Shown here piece by piece: positions 31,182 to 40,042 of a stretch of DNA of 64,000 bases. The stretch covers positions 122,699 to 186,698 of the forward strand of contig JAACTC010000010.1 in NCBI GenBank assembly GCA_009993635.1, in the 5' to 3' direction. The first letter of the stretch is position 1. Every line of letters begins with the position of its first letter. Source of the stretch: Erythrobacter sp. GTDB taxonomy: Bacteria > Pseudomonadota > Alphaproteobacteria > Sphingomonadales > Sphingomonadaceae. Below the pieces are notes generated by a model. The model ran no database searches, was not told where the DNA came from, and worked only from the letters and a program-made list of their open reading frames with translations. The position numbers and the translations under genes are program-made.

Positions 31182-32321
31182 ATGCCACTTTACTACGACG
31201 ACGATCAGGCGATGCTGGCCGACAGTGCGAGCGATTTCATCCGCGAAGAAGGCGCGATTGCCAAGCAGCTGCGCCACTGGCGCGACCGCGACTGCAAGGA
31301 CGGTTTCGGCCACGGGCTGTGGGAACAGTTCGGCGAGATGGGCTTCACCGGTATCCTGCTGCCCGAAGAGGATGGCGGGCTCGGCATGGGCCAGGTCGAG
31401 GCGAACATCGTGCTGGAGGAAATCGGCGCGAACCTTACCCCTTCGCCTTTCCTTAGCAGCTCGGTGCTTGCCGCCACAGCGCTCAAGCATGGCAGCAACG
31501 ACACGCGCGGGCGCTGGCTGCCCGATCTGGTCGCAGGCAAGAACGTCTACGCCGTCGCGATCGACGAAGGGCGCAAGCATCGTCCCGAAACGATCGCCTG
31601 CAAGGCGGAGAAGTCGGGCAACGGCTTCAAGCTGAGCGGCAAGAAGGACTTCGTCGTCTACGGCGCGAGCGCCGAGATGATCGTGGTCGCCGCGCGCACC
31701 TCTGGCAGCGACAGCGATGCCGACGGGATCACGCTGTTCGCGGTGCCGCAGGATGCGAGCGGGATGAGCCACGACAGCGTGCGGCTGGTCGATTCCTCGA
31801 TGGCCAGCCACATCACCTTCGACGGCGTCGAGCTCGATGGCGATGCGGCGATCGGCGAAGTCGATGGCGGACGCGATATCCTCAATGCCGTTTTGCGTGC
31901 GGGCCGTGTCGGCGCGGCTGCCGAAGGCGTCGGCGTGGCGCGCGGCGCGATGGACATGACGGTCGACTACCTCAAGCAGCGCAAGCAGTTCGGCCAGCTG
32001 ATCGGCAGCTTCCAGGCGTTGCAGCACCGTGCCGCGCACCTCTATTCCGAGGTCGAAATTGCGCGTGCCGTGACCATCAAGGCGGCCCAGCTGCTCGACG
32101 CGGGCAGCGAGAAGGCCGATCTGATGGCCTCGGTCGCCAAGGCCAAGGTCGCCAAGGCGGCGGGCCTTGCGGTCAAGGAAGGCGTGCAGATGCACGGCGG
32201 AATCGGGATGACCGACGAATACGACATCGGCCTCTACATGAAGCGCGACCGGGCACTGCAGGAGTTCCTCGGCGACATGTACTACCACGCTGGCCGCGTG
32301 GCGGACCTGAGCGGGTACTAG
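31182..32321 (+). CDS. Acyl-CoA dehydrogenase
   Basis: 379 residues. FAD/CoA features: GFTGILLPEEDGGLGMG, YVFS-like core at FKLSGKKDFVVYG, then VARGAMDMTVDYLKQRKQFG and VQMHGGIGMTDEYDIGLYMK. It lacks the strong SEPGSGSD loop of the upstream gene, as is common for the partner subunit of alpha2beta2 dehydrogenases. GGAGAGGGAGTAAGAA precedes the ATG. Confidence 0.93.
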   Translation: MPLYYDDDQAMLADSASDFIREEGAIAKQLRHWRDRDCKDGFGHGLWEQFGEMGFTGILLPEEDGGLGMGQVEANIVLEEIGANLTPSPFLSSSVLAATALKHGSNDTRGRWLPDLVAGKNVYAVAIDEGRKHRPETIACKAEKSGNGFKLSGKKDFVVYGASAEMIVVAARTSGSDSDADGITLFAVPQDASGMSHDSVRLVDSSMASHITFDGVELDGDAAIGEVDGGRDILNAVLRAGRVGAAAEGVGVARGAMDMTVDYLKQRKQFGQLIGSFQALQHRAAHLYSEVEIARAVTIKAAQLLDAGSEKADLMASVAKAKVAKAAGLAVKEGVQMHGGIGMTDEYDIGLYMKRDRALQEFLGDMYYHAGRVADLSGY

Positions 32322-32330
32322 GCTTTTCAC

Positions 32331-32468
32331 TCCCCCTCTTTTTCAAAGGAGGGGGTCGGGGGGTGGTTGCGGCGCGGCAGCGTTGCTCGGCACGAAAAGC
32401 ACCACCCCGCTGCGACTAGGCGGCAAGCCGCCAAGTCTCACTGCCCCTCCTCGCAAGAGGAGGGGGTA
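32331..32468. repeat. Compound palindromic repeat
   Basis: CTCCCCCTC...GGAGGGGGTCGGGGGGTGG and CACCACCCCGCTGCGACTAG...CCCCTCCTCGCAAGAGGAGG form nested inverted arms, a pattern common between genes in this order. The last bases supply the ribosome site region for the SDR gene. Confidence 0.75.
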
Positions 32469-32481
32469 TGGGAGAACGATT

Positions 32482-33291
32482 ATGATGAAACTCACCGACC
32501 TATTCGGTCTCGAAGGCAAGATCGCGCTCGTCACCGGGGGCAGCCGGGGCATCGGCAAGATGATCGTGGAAGGCCTGCTCGAAGCGGGCTGTGCCAAGGT
32601 CTACATCGTTGCCCGCAAGAAGGAGCAGGTGGACGAGACCAGCGCCGAACTGGGCGACAAGGTCATCGGCCTCACCGGCGACCTCAGCCAGATGGACGGG
32701 ATCAAGGCCTTGGCCGACGAACTCGCCAGCCGCGAGGACAAGCTCGACCTGCTGGTCAACAATGCAGGCGCCGCCTGGGGCGAACCGTTCGAGGACTTCA
32801 CCGAAGCCGGCTGGCACCGCACGGTCGACCTCAACATGAAGACGCCGTTCTTCCTGACGCAGAAGCTGCTGCCGCTGCTCAAGAAGGCGGGTACGGCGGA
32901 GCGCCCGGCCAAGGTGCTGATGATCGCCAGCATCGACGGGATGAAGTGCAACCCCTGGCCGACCTATCCCTACCAGGCGAGCAAGGCCGGGCTGATCCAC
33001 CTCACCCGCCGGATGGCGGCCGAGCTGATCGGGCACAATATCGTGGTCAACGGGATCGGCCCGGGCGCTTTCCCGTCGGCAATGAACCGCGCAGCGCGCG
33101 ACAACGAGGATCTGGTCAAGCGCGGCATCCCGAGCAGGCGCGTGGGCGTGACCGAGGATATGGCCGCAGGCGCGATCTACCTGCTGAGCCGTGCGGGCGA
33201 TTACGTGGTCGGCACGACGATCCCGATCGACGGCGGAGTGGTCAACGCCAATATCGGCGCGGGCAATTTCGTCGATCCCTCGGGCGACTAG
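32482..33291 (+). CDS. Short-chain dehydrogenase/reductase (SDR)
   Basis: 269 residues. NAD(P) motif TGGSRGIG (about 19-26), NNAG, catalytic Ser in IASIDG region and YxxxK as YQASK, and PIDGGVVNANI at the end. A classical SDR acting on an unknown hydroxyacyl or alcohol substrate. ATG at 32482 (second ATG at 32485) follows GGAG by 7 nt; the longer frame starts in repeat DNA. Last gene of the rightward acyl-CoA group. Confidence 0.92.
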   Translation: MMKLTDLFGLEGKIALVTGGSRGIGKMIVEGLLEAGCAKVYIVARKKEQVDETSAELGDKVIGLTGDLSQMDGIKALADELASREDKLDLLVNNAGAAWGEPFEDFTEAGWHRTVDLNMKTPFFLTQKLLPLLKKAGTAERPAKVLMIASIDGMKCNPWPTYPYQASKAGLIHLTRRMAAELIGHNIVVNGIGPGAFPSAMNRAARDNEDLVKRGIPSRRVGVTEDMAAGAIYLLSRAGDYVVGTTIPIDGGVVNANIGAGNFVDPSGD

Positions 33292-33320
33292 GGCGAGAAT
33301 GTCCCGCCGCCGCGGCACGG

Positions 33321-33347
33321 CCTGACACACCTGACACAGTGTCCAGG
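33321..33347 (+). repeat. 27-nt dispersed repeat, copy 2
   Basis: Reverse complement of 11316-11342 over 27 nt without mismatch, located 29 nt after the SDR stop. Confidence 0.85.
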
Positions 33348-33399
33348 GGGAGAAATCCTCCGCCCGCAAAATGGCGTGCGCCGCAGCAGGGCAAGAAGG

Positions 33400-33427
33400 G
33401 GGCGAACCGCAAAGGTTCGCCCTTTTT
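33400..33427 (+). terminator. Intrinsic terminator
   Basis: GGGCGAACC-GCAAA-GGTTCGCCC followed by TTTTTT, about 110 nt after the SDR stop. Confidence 0.85.
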
Positions 33428-33530
33428 TCGCGTAGTGGATCGACAATTCCCAAAGAGCGAAGGCGAGCCTAGCCGCTGCGCTGCAAGTAGGAAAATCCTT
33501 GGCGCCGGTGCACAGGACGCGCCGTAGCGA

Positions 33531-34085
33531 TCAGACCGGTCGCGGGCGTTCCCATTCATCGCGCAACAGCCCGTAGATCAGCACATCGCACATGCCGTTA
33601 TGCGTGCGCTCGTGCTGGCGGAAATGCGCCTCGCGCGTGAAACCCAGCCGTTCGACCAGGGCAATCGACGGGGTATTCTCGGCATCGATCTCGGCGATGA
33701 TCTTGCGCTTGGCTTCGCGCGCGAAAAGATGATCGACCAGCGCGGCGGTACATTCGCGCGCGATCCCCTGCCCGTGATGCGAAGCGATGGTGATATAGCC
33801 GATCTCCGCAATTTCCGGGTCGTGCGTCGGGATGGCCACGAACCGTCCAAGCAGGGTGCCGTCGGCCTTGCCGATCGCGGCCCAGCTGCGGCCATCCCAT
33901 GTCGGATCGGTGAGCCAGTCGGCCAGTTCGTCCTCGGTGTCGAAATGCGGGCGGGAAAGGTAACGGCAGTGCTCTTCCCGGCCCAGCGTGGGCATCAGCG
34001 CCGCGGCATCGCTGCGCACCAGCTTGCGCAAGGTGAAGCGGTCCGTTTCGATTTCGGGGGTGTCGGCCAAGGCACTGCTCCTCAT
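33531..34085 (-). CDS. GNAT N-acetyltransferase (RimJ/RimL type)
   Basis: 184 residues. IETDRFTLRKLVRSDAAAL opens it, with acetyl-CoA motif HHGQGIARECTAALVDHLF and the ENTPSIALVERLGF motif of ribosomal-protein acetyltransferase relatives. The substrate is unknown. Monocistronic; the start ATG is clear. Confidence 0.92.
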   Translation of the reverse strand: MRSSALADTPEIETDRFTLRKLVRSDAAALMPTLGREEHCRYLSRPHFDTEDELADWLTDPTWDGRSWAAIGKADGTLLGRFVAIPTHDPEIAEIGYITIASHHGQGIARECTAALVDHLFAREAKRKIIAEIDAENTPSIALVERLGFTREAHFRQHERTHNGMCDVLIYGLLRDEWERPRPV

Positions 34086-34152
34086 CTCAAATGGCCCGGC
34101 GATACCGGCGGGTGAAAGGGAGCGGGTGTTTAGCCGTCAGTTCCAGAAATGC

Positions 34153-34440
34153 CTAGAACGCCTTCTGCCAGCCCCGCGTGGCGAACCACTGACCTGCCAT
34201 CTGCGGGCCGTTGAGGTTCTGGTAGGCGGGGACGCCCACTTCCAGCGCCAGCCGCTGACCCGTGCCCATTCGTTGTCATCCAGCTTGATCGAGGCGCTGG
34301 CCTGCGCGCCGAAGCCGATTTTGCCGCGACGCCCCTGTTAGGTCAGCGCGGGCTCCAGATGGACAGGGCCGGTGCCCGCCTGCATCATGTAGGGCAAAAA
34401 TGCCACCTCTGGGCGCGGCGATGGCGAGCCTCTGGGCAGG
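34153..34440 (-). pseudogene. Decayed C-terminal remnant of an outer-membrane beta-barrel (transporter/MetA-pathway-like)
   Basis: Between the GNAT and gmk genes the minus strand encodes recognisable pieces in two frames: LSLPRGS and LPYMMQAGTGPVHLEPALT, then an in-frame stop (TAA), then GKIGFGAQASASIKLDDNEW, then after a frameshift LALEVGVPAYQNLNGPQMAG and WFATRGWQKAF ending at a TAG (34155-34153). These match the C-terminal half of a beta-barrel family I recall only from pattern memory. The upstream half is missing. Nothing else codes here. Confidence 0.55.
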
Positions 34441-34441
34441 C

Positions 34442-35125
34442 TCAGGCCATCAGGTTGCGGACGAAATCGATCAGCCCGGTCTGCCGGGTGCGCTTCATGC
34501 GTTCGGCGTGCAGGATTTCGCGCACCTTGGCGAAGCACGCATCGACATCGTCGTTGATCACGACATAGTCGTATTCCGCCCAGTGGCTGATTTCGGCGCG
34601 CGCACGCTCCATCCGCCCGCGCACGACCTCTTCGCTATCGGTTGCGCGTTCGGTCAGGCGGCGGTGCAGTTCGTCGAGGCTGGGCGGCAGGATGAACACG
34701 CTGACCGTGTCCTGCTGGTCTTTCTGGTACAGCTGCTGCGTGCCCTGCCAGTCGATATCGAACAGGTAATCCTGCCCGCGCTTCAGCCCTTCGCGGATAT
34801 GACCCTTGGGCGTGCCGTAGCGATTGCCGAAGACATGCGCCCATTCGTAAAGCCCGTCTTCCTCTACCAGCCGGTCGAACTCTTCGTTCGAGACGAAATG
34901 ATAGTCTTTCCCGTCGACCTCGCCCTTGCGCGGCGGGCGGGTGGTGGCGGAGACCGACAGCATGATTTCGTCGTCCGCCCCCAGCAGCTTGCGCGAAAGC
35001 GTGGTCTTGCCCGCGCCGGAGGGGGAGGAGAGGATGAACATCAGCCCGCGGCGGTGCAGCCGGTCCTGATCGGCCTGTCCGGCATTGGCGGATTGCGGGG
35101 AGGAGGGGGAAGCGCGCTCGGTCAT
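34442..35125 (-). CDS. gmk: Guanylate kinase
   Basis: 227 residues. P-loop [14 protein letters not shown]-binding [20 protein letters not shown], and the catalytic-lid region. It makes GDP from GMP and ATP. The N-terminal 28 residues (polar, Ser/Gln/Ala-rich) exceed the usual 205-210 length but are in-frame with the ATG at 35125. It stands alone, 131 bp from the next gene. Confidence 0.96.
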   Translation of the reverse strand: MTERASPSSPQSANAGQADQDRLHRRGLMFILSSPSGAGKTTLSRKLLGADDEIMLSVSATTRPPRKGEVDGKDYHFVSNEEFDRLVEEDGLYEWAHVFGNRYGTPKGHIREGLKRGQDYLFDIDWQGTQQLYQKDQQDTVSVFILPPSLDELHRRLTERATDSEEVVRGRMERARAEISHWAEYDYVVINDDVDACFAKVREILHAERMKRTRQTGLIDFVRNLMA

Positions 35126-35259
35126 GCCGACCCTTGGACCGGGGAGCGCGGGCAGATCAAGCCCTGCGGCCCTCAGAGTGCGATTTCACACCGCGTTCCG
35201 GCGGATTGTCGCAACCGATACCGTCGCGCCCTGCGGGGGCGATAGCGTCGACAGGCCGA

Positions 35260-35658
35260 TCAGTCCTCGGCAGCAGCCTCGAGAATCTTTGCATCGCCCT
35301 TCGCGCGCGCCTTCTTCGCCTGCCGCCGGTCGTACAGCGTCTTGGCCAGCATGCCGCCGCCAACCACGACGGCCCCGGTGGAGGATCGCGCTGCGACCTT
35401 GGAAAGGGCGAGTGCGGTCAGGGTCGATCCGAGACCCTGGTTCTCGGCCGCTGCCTCGGCGGTTTCCTTGCCATAGCGGTTGCGAAGCATCCGTTTGTCC
35501 ACCGCCTTGCGCAGCAGGATGGAGCCCGTGCGCACAATGGCATTGGCCATGATAAGATTGCTGGCTGGATTGGGGGAAAGCCCTGTCACCGGCTCGCCGC
35601 GCGCGCGCGACTGGCCACGCGCCACCTTCTTGCGCAATTCCTCGCGGCGCCTGCTCAT
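35260..35658 (-). CDS. Hypothetical protein
   Basis: 132 residues, basic, with a weak hydrophobic stretch (about 84-101, [12 protein letters not shown]) and long charged helices. No family recognised; similar short basic proteins occur in Erythrobacteraceae. It lies between gmk and sspB on the same strand. Confidence 0.65.
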   Translation of the reverse strand: MSRRREELRKKVARGQSRARGEPVTGLSPNPASNLIMANAIVRTGSILLRKAVDKRMLRNRYGKETAEAAAENQGLGSTLTALALSKVAARSSTGAVVVGGGMLAKTLYDRRQAKKARAKGDAKILEAAAED

Positions 35659-35712
35659 CGCTTGGTGACTCCCTGTGCTGCCCCGTGTGACCAGGCCCAG
35701 CGCAGGCCGGGC

Positions 35713-36216
35713 CTATTTCTTGCGGCCGAAATCGACCGTGACGACGTTCGAGCCGTCCTCGCTATTGCCAACGGCCGCGCCGCCCGCCTGTTCCGCACCG
35801 TCATTCTCGGCAGTGTCCGCGTGGGTGGGCGAATCGTCCACCTCCACCGGCTGGAACTGCAATCCGAAATCGACCGCAGGATCGACGAACGCGGTAATCG
35901 CGGAGAACGGCACCACCAGGTGCGAGGAAATCTTGTTGAAGCTCAGCCCCACCGAAAAGCCGACATCGGTGACGTTGAGATCCCAGAACTTGTTCTGCAA
36001 CACGATGGTCATCTCGTCGGGAAACCGCTCGCGCAGATGGTTGGGAATCTCCACGCCGGGCACGCCGGTCTTGAAGGTGATGTAGAAGTGGTGATTGCCG
36101 GGCAGCGTGCCGCCGCTCGCCTCGATCTCTCCGAGAACGCTGCCGACCACGGCGCGCAGGGCTTCCTGCACGATCTGGTCGTAGGGGATCAGGCTGTCGG
36201 GCGCGTCGTCACTCAT
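35713..36216 (-). CDS. sspB: SspB-like ClpXP adaptor protein
   Basis: 167 residues. N-terminal beta-rich SspB-alpha domain (about 1-125: [57 protein letters not shown]) with an acidic linker and a C-terminal [10 protein letters not shown] tail that fits the ClpX-docking (XB) region. It delivers ssrA-tagged proteins to ClpXP. ATG at 36216 or GTG at 36219; neither has a strong ribosome site. Confidence 0.9.
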   Translation of the reverse strand: MSDDAPDSLIPYDQIVQEALRAVVGSVLGEIEASGGTLPGNHHFYITFKTGVPGVEIPNHLRERFPDEMTIVLQNKFWDLNVTDVGFSVGLSFNKISSHLVVPFSAITAFVDPAVDFGLQFQPVEVDDSPTHADTAENDGAEQAGGAAVGNSEDGSNVVTVDFGRKK

Positions 36217-36303
36217 CACGAGGGGTTAGGTGGCGGGGAGCGTCCGCGCGGTCAAGCGCAGAATGCTTGCGCGAGCGCGTGGGGGGCGATAGCGCGCTGC
36301 CCC

Positions 36304-36897
36304 ATGCGAACAGGTCTTATCGAGCGGGATACCGCAGAAACGCGCATCCGCGTGGCCGTCGATCTCGACGGTACGGGCACCTATGATGTCCACACCGGGA
36401 TCGGCTTTCTCGATCACATGGTGGAGCAGTTTTCGCGCCATTCGCTGATCGACGTCGAAATGCGCGTCGATGGCGACCTGCATGTGGACCCGCATCACAC
36501 CACCGAGGACAGCGCGATCGCGCTGGGCCAGGCGATTGCGGATGCGCTGGGCGACAAGGGCGGGATCGCCCGCTACGGCCAGGCCTTTTCGCCGATGGAC
36601 GAGACGCTGGCGCGCGTTGCGCTCGACATTTCGGGGCGGCCTTACTGCGTGTGGCGCGCGGGGTTCAGCCAGACGAAGCTGGGCGAATGGGACACCGAAC
36701 TGATCGAACACTGGTTCCAGTCGGTCTCGCAGACCGCCGGGATCACGCTGCACATCGAACTGCTGTACGGCAGCAACAACCACCATATCTGCGAGGCGAT
36801 CTACAAGGGGTTCGCCCGCGCGATGCGGCAGGCGGTGGAGATCGACCCGCGCAAGGGCGGCGCGGTGCCGAGCACCAAGGGGCGGCTGGGTGGCTGA
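36304..36897 (+). CDS. hisB: Imidazoleglycerol-phosphate dehydratase
   Basis: 197 residues, the stand-alone HisB length. Mn-ligand motifs HHTTED and HHICEA plus [21 protein letters not shown]. Converts IGP to imidazole acetol-phosphate. The ATG at 36304 was chosen although the frame is open nearly 400 codons further upstream; that stretch is antisense to sspB and is not protein-like. It starts the his operon and overlaps hisH by 8 nt. Confidence 0.97.
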   Translation: MRTGLIERDTAETRIRVAVDLDGTGTYDVHTGIGFLDHMVEQFSRHSLIDVEMRVDGDLHVDPHHTTEDSAIALGQAIADALGDKGGIARYGQAFSPMDETLARVALDISGRPYCVWRAGFSQTKLGEWDTELIEHWFQSVSQTAGITLHIELLYGSNNHHICEAIYKGFARAMRQAVEIDPRKGGAVPSTKGRLGG

Positions 36898-37507
36898 TCG
36901 AGTCGCGCTGATCGATTACGGCGCCGGGAACCTGCATTCGGTCGAGAATGCGTTGCGCGCGGTCGGGGCGGATGTGTGCGTGACGGCCGATCCGGCCCTG
37001 GTGGCCGATGCGTCGCGCATCGTGTTGCCCGGCGTGGGGGCGTTCGGTGCGTGTCACGATGGTCTGGCGCGCCTGCGGGGCATGATCGAGATGCTGGAAC
37101 GCCGCGTGCTGCGCGATGGCATTCCCTTCCTCGGCATCTGCGTCGGCATGCAACTGCTCGGCACGCGCGGGCTGGAACATGGCGAGACGCCCGGTCTCGC
37201 GTGGATCGGCGGCGAAGTGCGCGAACTGGATACGTCCGGTCATGTCAAGGTGCCGCACATGGGCTGGAACGATGTGATCCTGGCCGACGATGCGTCGGGC
37301 CTGATCCGTTCTGGCGAGGCGTATTTCCTGCACTCCTATGCGCTGGATGTGGCGGACGAGCGCGACGTTGCCGCGCGCACCGACCATGGCGGATCGGTGA
37401 CCGCCGCGGTGGCGCGCGACAATATCCTGGGCGTGCAGTTCCATCCCGAGAAGAGCCAGGCCTATGGGCTGGCGCTGCTGGAGAGGTTTTTGCAATGGAA
37501 ACCCTGA
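36890..37507 (+). CDS. hisH: Imidazole glycerol phosphate synthase, glutaminase subunit
   Basis: 205 residues, GTG start inside the hisB end. Class I glutaminase: nucleophile Cys in [10 protein letters not shown], His-Glu in QFHPEKSQ. It feeds ammonia to HisF. hisA follows after a repeat-containing 109-bp gap. Confidence 0.97.
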   Translation: MADRVALIDYGAGNLHSVENALRAVGADVCVTADPALVADASRIVLPGVGAFGACHDGLARLRGMIEMLERRVLRDGIPFLGICVGMQLLGTRGLEHGETPGLAWIGGEVRELDTSGHVKVPHMGWNDVILADDASGLIRSGEAYFLHSYALDVADERDVAARTDHGGSVTAAVARDNILGVQFHPEKSQAYGLALLERFLQWKP

Positions 37508-37520
37508 ACCAATAACAGGA

Positions 37521-37599
37521 TCCGCTCGCCCTGAGCCTGTCGAAGGGCTGTCTTTCTTGAAGAAAAGTGCAGGGCTTCGACAAGCTCAGCCCGAACGGA
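37521..37599. repeat. REP-like palindromic element, copy 2
   Basis: Arms TCCGCTCGCCCTGAGCCTGT and GACAAGCTCAGCCCGAACGG are inverted, like 26605-26695. The element fills the hisH-hisA gap of an otherwise tightly packed operon. Confidence 0.85.
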
Positions 37600-37616
37600 A
37601 TTAAGGTGCCAGTGTC

Positions 37617-38342
37617 TTGATCATTTTCCCCGCCATCGACCTGAAAGCCGGCAACGTGGTCCGCCTCGCCGAGGGCGATATGGACCGCGCGACCATTTAC
37701 GGCGACGACCCCGGCGAGCAGGCCGCGCGTTTCGCCATGGCGGGCGCGAGCTGGCTGCACGTCGTCGATCTCGACGGCGCCTTCGCGGGCGAGCCGGTCA
37801 ATGCGCACGCCGTCGAGGCCATCCTGCGTCGCTTCCCCGGCAAGGTGCAGCTGGGCGGCGGCATCCGCACGCGCGAGGGCGCAGAGCGGTGGCTGGAACT
37901 GGGCGTGGCGCGGGTGGTGATCGGCACTGCGGCGCTGAAAGACCCCCAGCTGGTCAAGGCGCTGGCGAAGGACCACCCGGGCCGCGTGGTGGTCGCGGTC
38001 GATGCGCGCGACGGCATGGTCGCGACCGAAGGCTGGGCAAGCGTCTCCGACCTGGCCGTGGAGGAACTTGCGCGCCGGTTCGAGGATGCGGGCGTCGCCG
38101 CGCTGCTGTTCACCGATATCGGCCGCGACGGGCTGCTCAAGGGCTGCAATGTCGAGGCAACCCTGGCGCTGGCCAAGGCGCAATCGCTCCCGGTGATCGC
38201 CAGCGGCGGCGTGGCAGGGATCCAGGATATCCGCGCGCTCGCCCCGCACGCGGCTGACGGGATCGAAGGCGTGATTACCGGCCGCGCGCTCTACGACGGT
38301 CGGCTCGATCTGGCCGAGGCTTTGGCGGCCGCCGCGCGATGA
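37617..38342 (+). CDS. hisA: ProFAR isomerase HisA
   Basis: 241 residues, TTG start (a GTG three bases earlier is out of frame), family N-terminus [16 protein letters not shown]. Beta/alpha barrel with the two catalytic Asp in PAIDLK and LFTDIGRDG, phosphate loops LGGGIR and ASGGV. AAGG lies upstream. Its stop overlaps the ATG of the first small membrane protein. Confidence 0.97.
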   Translation: MIIFPAIDLKAGNVVRLAEGDMDRATIYGDDPGEQAARFAMAGASWLHVVDLDGAFAGEPVNAHAVEAILRRFPGKVQLGGGIRTREGAERWLELGVARVVIGTAALKDPQLVKALAKDHPGRVVVAVDARDGMVATEGWASVSDLAVEELARRFEDAGVAALLFTDIGRDGLLKGCNVEATLALAKAQSLPVIASGGVAGIQDIRALAPHAADGIEGVITGRALYDGRLDLAEALAAAAR

Positions 38343-38536
38343 TCGTTCTCCAAGCCATCTGCGTGATCGCTGGTTTGTACGTGCTCTGGTATCTAATGAC
38401 GCGTACCAGACGCGGCCATTTTGATCTCATTCACGGCTTGGCATTTGATCGCACCGATGCACCCAGGCGGTTCGTCGCGGTTCAGATATTTTATGGTGCG
38501 ATAGCCCTGTTTCTCTTTGTGGCAGCATCCGGCTGA
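38339..38536 (+). CDS. Small two-helix membrane protein (paralogue 1)
   Basis: 65 residues. Two hydrophobic segments (about 2-20 and 46-63) with a polar loop; motif [21 protein letters not shown]. It overlaps the hisA stop (ATGA) so it is translated with the operon. It aligns with the two small proteins further on (38741, 38941), which share the D-x-P-x-x-F helix pattern. Unknown family. Confidence 0.7.
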   Translation: MIVLQAICVIAGLYVLWYLMTRTRRGHFDLIHGLAFDRTDAPRRFVAVQIFYGAIALFLFVAASG

Positions 38537-38550
38537 CTCGGAGAGATGGA

Positions 38551-38592
38551 ATGACCGTCCGCATCCCTCTTATCTCCTGCCTCGAAGTGGGC
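38551..38592 (+). pseudogene. Fossil 5' fragment of hisF
   Basis: This stretch starts with ATGACCGTCCGCAT, identical to the first 14 nt of hisF (39207), and continues with CTCCTGCCTCGAAGTGG against hisF CCCCTGCCTCGACGTGG. About 80% over 41 nt, preceded by GGAGAG. It encodes MTVRIPLISCLEVG against [14 protein letters not shown] of hisF, then diverges and stops after 23 codons. A leftover of duplication or insertion is the best reading. Confidence 0.7.
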
Positions 38593-38633
38593 CACGCGCC
38601 GTGCGAAGGAGAGGACTTGTGATTTTTCCACTT

Positions 38634-38719
38634 CGTCATTGCGAGCGGATCGAAGCAATCCAGGGTCGCAAAGCGGCAATACTGGATTGCTGCGGGGCCT
38701 GCGCCCCTCGCAATGACGG
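38634..38719. repeat. Palindromic intergenic repeat (CGTCATTGCGAG type)
   Basis: Arms CGTCATTGCGAGCGGATCGA plus AGCAATCCAG and CTGGATTGCT plus CTCGCAATGACG are inverted. This palindrome class is widespread in bacterial intergenic DNA and possibly mobile by trans-acting transposases. It sits between two small membrane genes inside the his operon. Confidence 0.8.
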
Positions 38720-38740
38720 GTCGGGCGGGGCGGCGGCCCT

Positions 38741-38944
38741 ATGACCTTCATCCAAATTCTTTATGCGGGTCTAATCGTCCTTAGCGCGCTCCAGATTGTG
38801 CAAGCCCTGCGTAGCGGCAAAGTCGGTTATTTGCTTGGCACGCAGCGCCGGACGCGTGCGGACGATCCGCTCGCATTCTGGGGTGTGATCCTATTCTGGC
38901 TGGTCGTGATCGGCTATCTCGCATTTCGGATATCGACCCTGTGA
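38741..38944 (+). CDS. Small two-helix membrane protein (paralogue 2)
   Basis: 67 residues. Two hydrophobic segments (about 3-22 and 45-63); motif DDPLAFWGVILFWLVVIGYL. Its last bases overlap the GTG of the next gene (GTGA). Related in pattern to 38339 and 38941. It begins right after the palindromic repeat with no good ribosome site. Confidence 0.7.
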   Translation: MTFIQILYAGLIVLSALQIVQALRSGKVGYLLGTQRRTRADDPLAFWGVILFWLVVIGYLAFRISTL

Positions 38945-39210
38945 CCATCTCCGATATCGCAGTCATCGCCACGTTCGTCATGCTGGTCGTCGCCGCGATC
39001 GACGCGGTGCGTGGCAAGACGGCGCTTGGCAAATTCCGGCTGAGCAAGAAGGATGAAGACCCGACGCGCTTCTGGTTCGCCATCGTGCTTTATGTCAATA
39101 TGGCGTTCGGACTGTTCTGGCTGGCTAGCGTGGCGGGAAGCACCGAACCGCAGGAAGCGCCCACCGAAGACCAGCGCCCCACTGTAACCATCAGGACGAC
39201 CGACACATGA
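38941..39210 (+). CDS. Small two-helix membrane protein (paralogue 3)
   Basis: 89 residues, GTG start in the previous stop. Two hydrophobic segments (about 5-22 and 45-64) with motif [23 protein letters not shown], then a Thr/Glu-rich tail. It overlaps hisF by 4 nt (ATGA), so translation is coupled. Unknown family. Confidence 0.7.
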   Translation: MTISDIAVIATFVMLVVAAIDAVRGKTALGKFRLSKKDEDPTRFWFAIVLYVNMAFGLFWLASVAGSTEPQEAPTEDQRPTVTIRTTDT

Positions 39211-40010
39211 CCGTCCGCATTCGCGTCATCCCCTGCCTCGACGTGGCCGAGGGCCGCGTGGTCAAGGGCGTCAACTTCGTCGATCTGCGCGATGCGGGCG
39301 ACCCGGTGGAGCAGGCGCGCGCTTACGACGCCGCCGGGGCGGACGAGCTGTGTTTCCTCGATATCTCCGCCAGCCACGAAGGGCGGGCGACGCTGGCCGA
39401 CATCGTGCGCCGTACTGCCGAGGTATGCTTCATGCCCCTGACGGTGGGCGGCGGGGTGCGCAGCGTGGAGGATGCGCGCGCGCTGCTGCTGGCCGGGGCA
39501 GACAAGGTCGCGATCAACTCCGCCGCCGTGGCGCGGCCGGAACTGGTCGACGAGATCGCGCAGCGCATGGGCAGCCAGTGCGTCGTCGCGAGCGTGGATG
39601 CCAAATGGGTTGCCGATCCGCAGACCGGGGGAGGGCGCTATGAAATCTTCACTCATGGCGGCCGCCGGATAACCGGGATCGACGCGCTGGAACACGCGAC
39701 GAAGCTCGCCACTCTTGGCGCGGGCGAACTGCTGGTCACCTCGATGGATCGCGATGGCACGCGAGATGGCTACGACCTCGACCTGACGCGCAGGATCGCG
39801 GATGCGGTGGATGTGCCCGTGGTCGCCAGCGGCGGGGTCGGCACGCTCGATCACATGGTCGAAGGGGTGACGAAAGGCCATGCCAGTGCGGTGCTGGCCG
39901 CCAGCATCTTCCATTTCGGCCAGCATTCGATCGCAGAGGCGCACGCGGCGCTGCGTGCGGCAGGGCTTCCTGCACGCAAGGCGGAACCCTACGCCGCCGA
40001 GACCGGTTGA
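39207..40010 (+). CDS. hisF: Imidazole glycerol phosphate synthase, cyclase subunit
   Basis: 267 residues. [18 protein letters not shown] at the start, [17 protein letters not shown], the second catalytic Asp in [13 protein letters not shown], and SGGVGT. It cyclises PRFAR with ammonia from HisH. Overlaps the small membrane gene before it; hisE follows. Confidence 0.98.
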   Translation: MTVRIRVIPCLDVAEGRVVKGVNFVDLRDAGDPVEQARAYDAAGADELCFLDISASHEGRATLADIVRRTAEVCFMPLTVGGGVRSVEDARALLLAGADKVAINSAAVARPELVDEIAQRMGSQCVVASVDAKWVADPQTGGGRYEIFTHGGRRITGIDALEHATKLATLGAGELLVTSMDRDGTRDGYDLDLTRRIADAVDVPVVASGGVGTLDHMVEGVTKGHASAVLAASIFHFGQHSIAEAHAALRAAGLPARKAEPYAAETG

Positions 40011-40042
40011 GGCGTCACGAAAACAGCAAAGAGACCGCATCT

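Noticed and set aside
35134..36303. Open frame continuing about 390 codons upstream of hisB
   Set aside because: Antisense to sspB and the gene at 35260; composition unlike protein. HisB has its usual length from 36304.
38551..38622. 23-codon peptide gene (MTVRIPLISCLEVG...)
   Set aside because: Better explained as a remnant of hisF than as a functional small protein.
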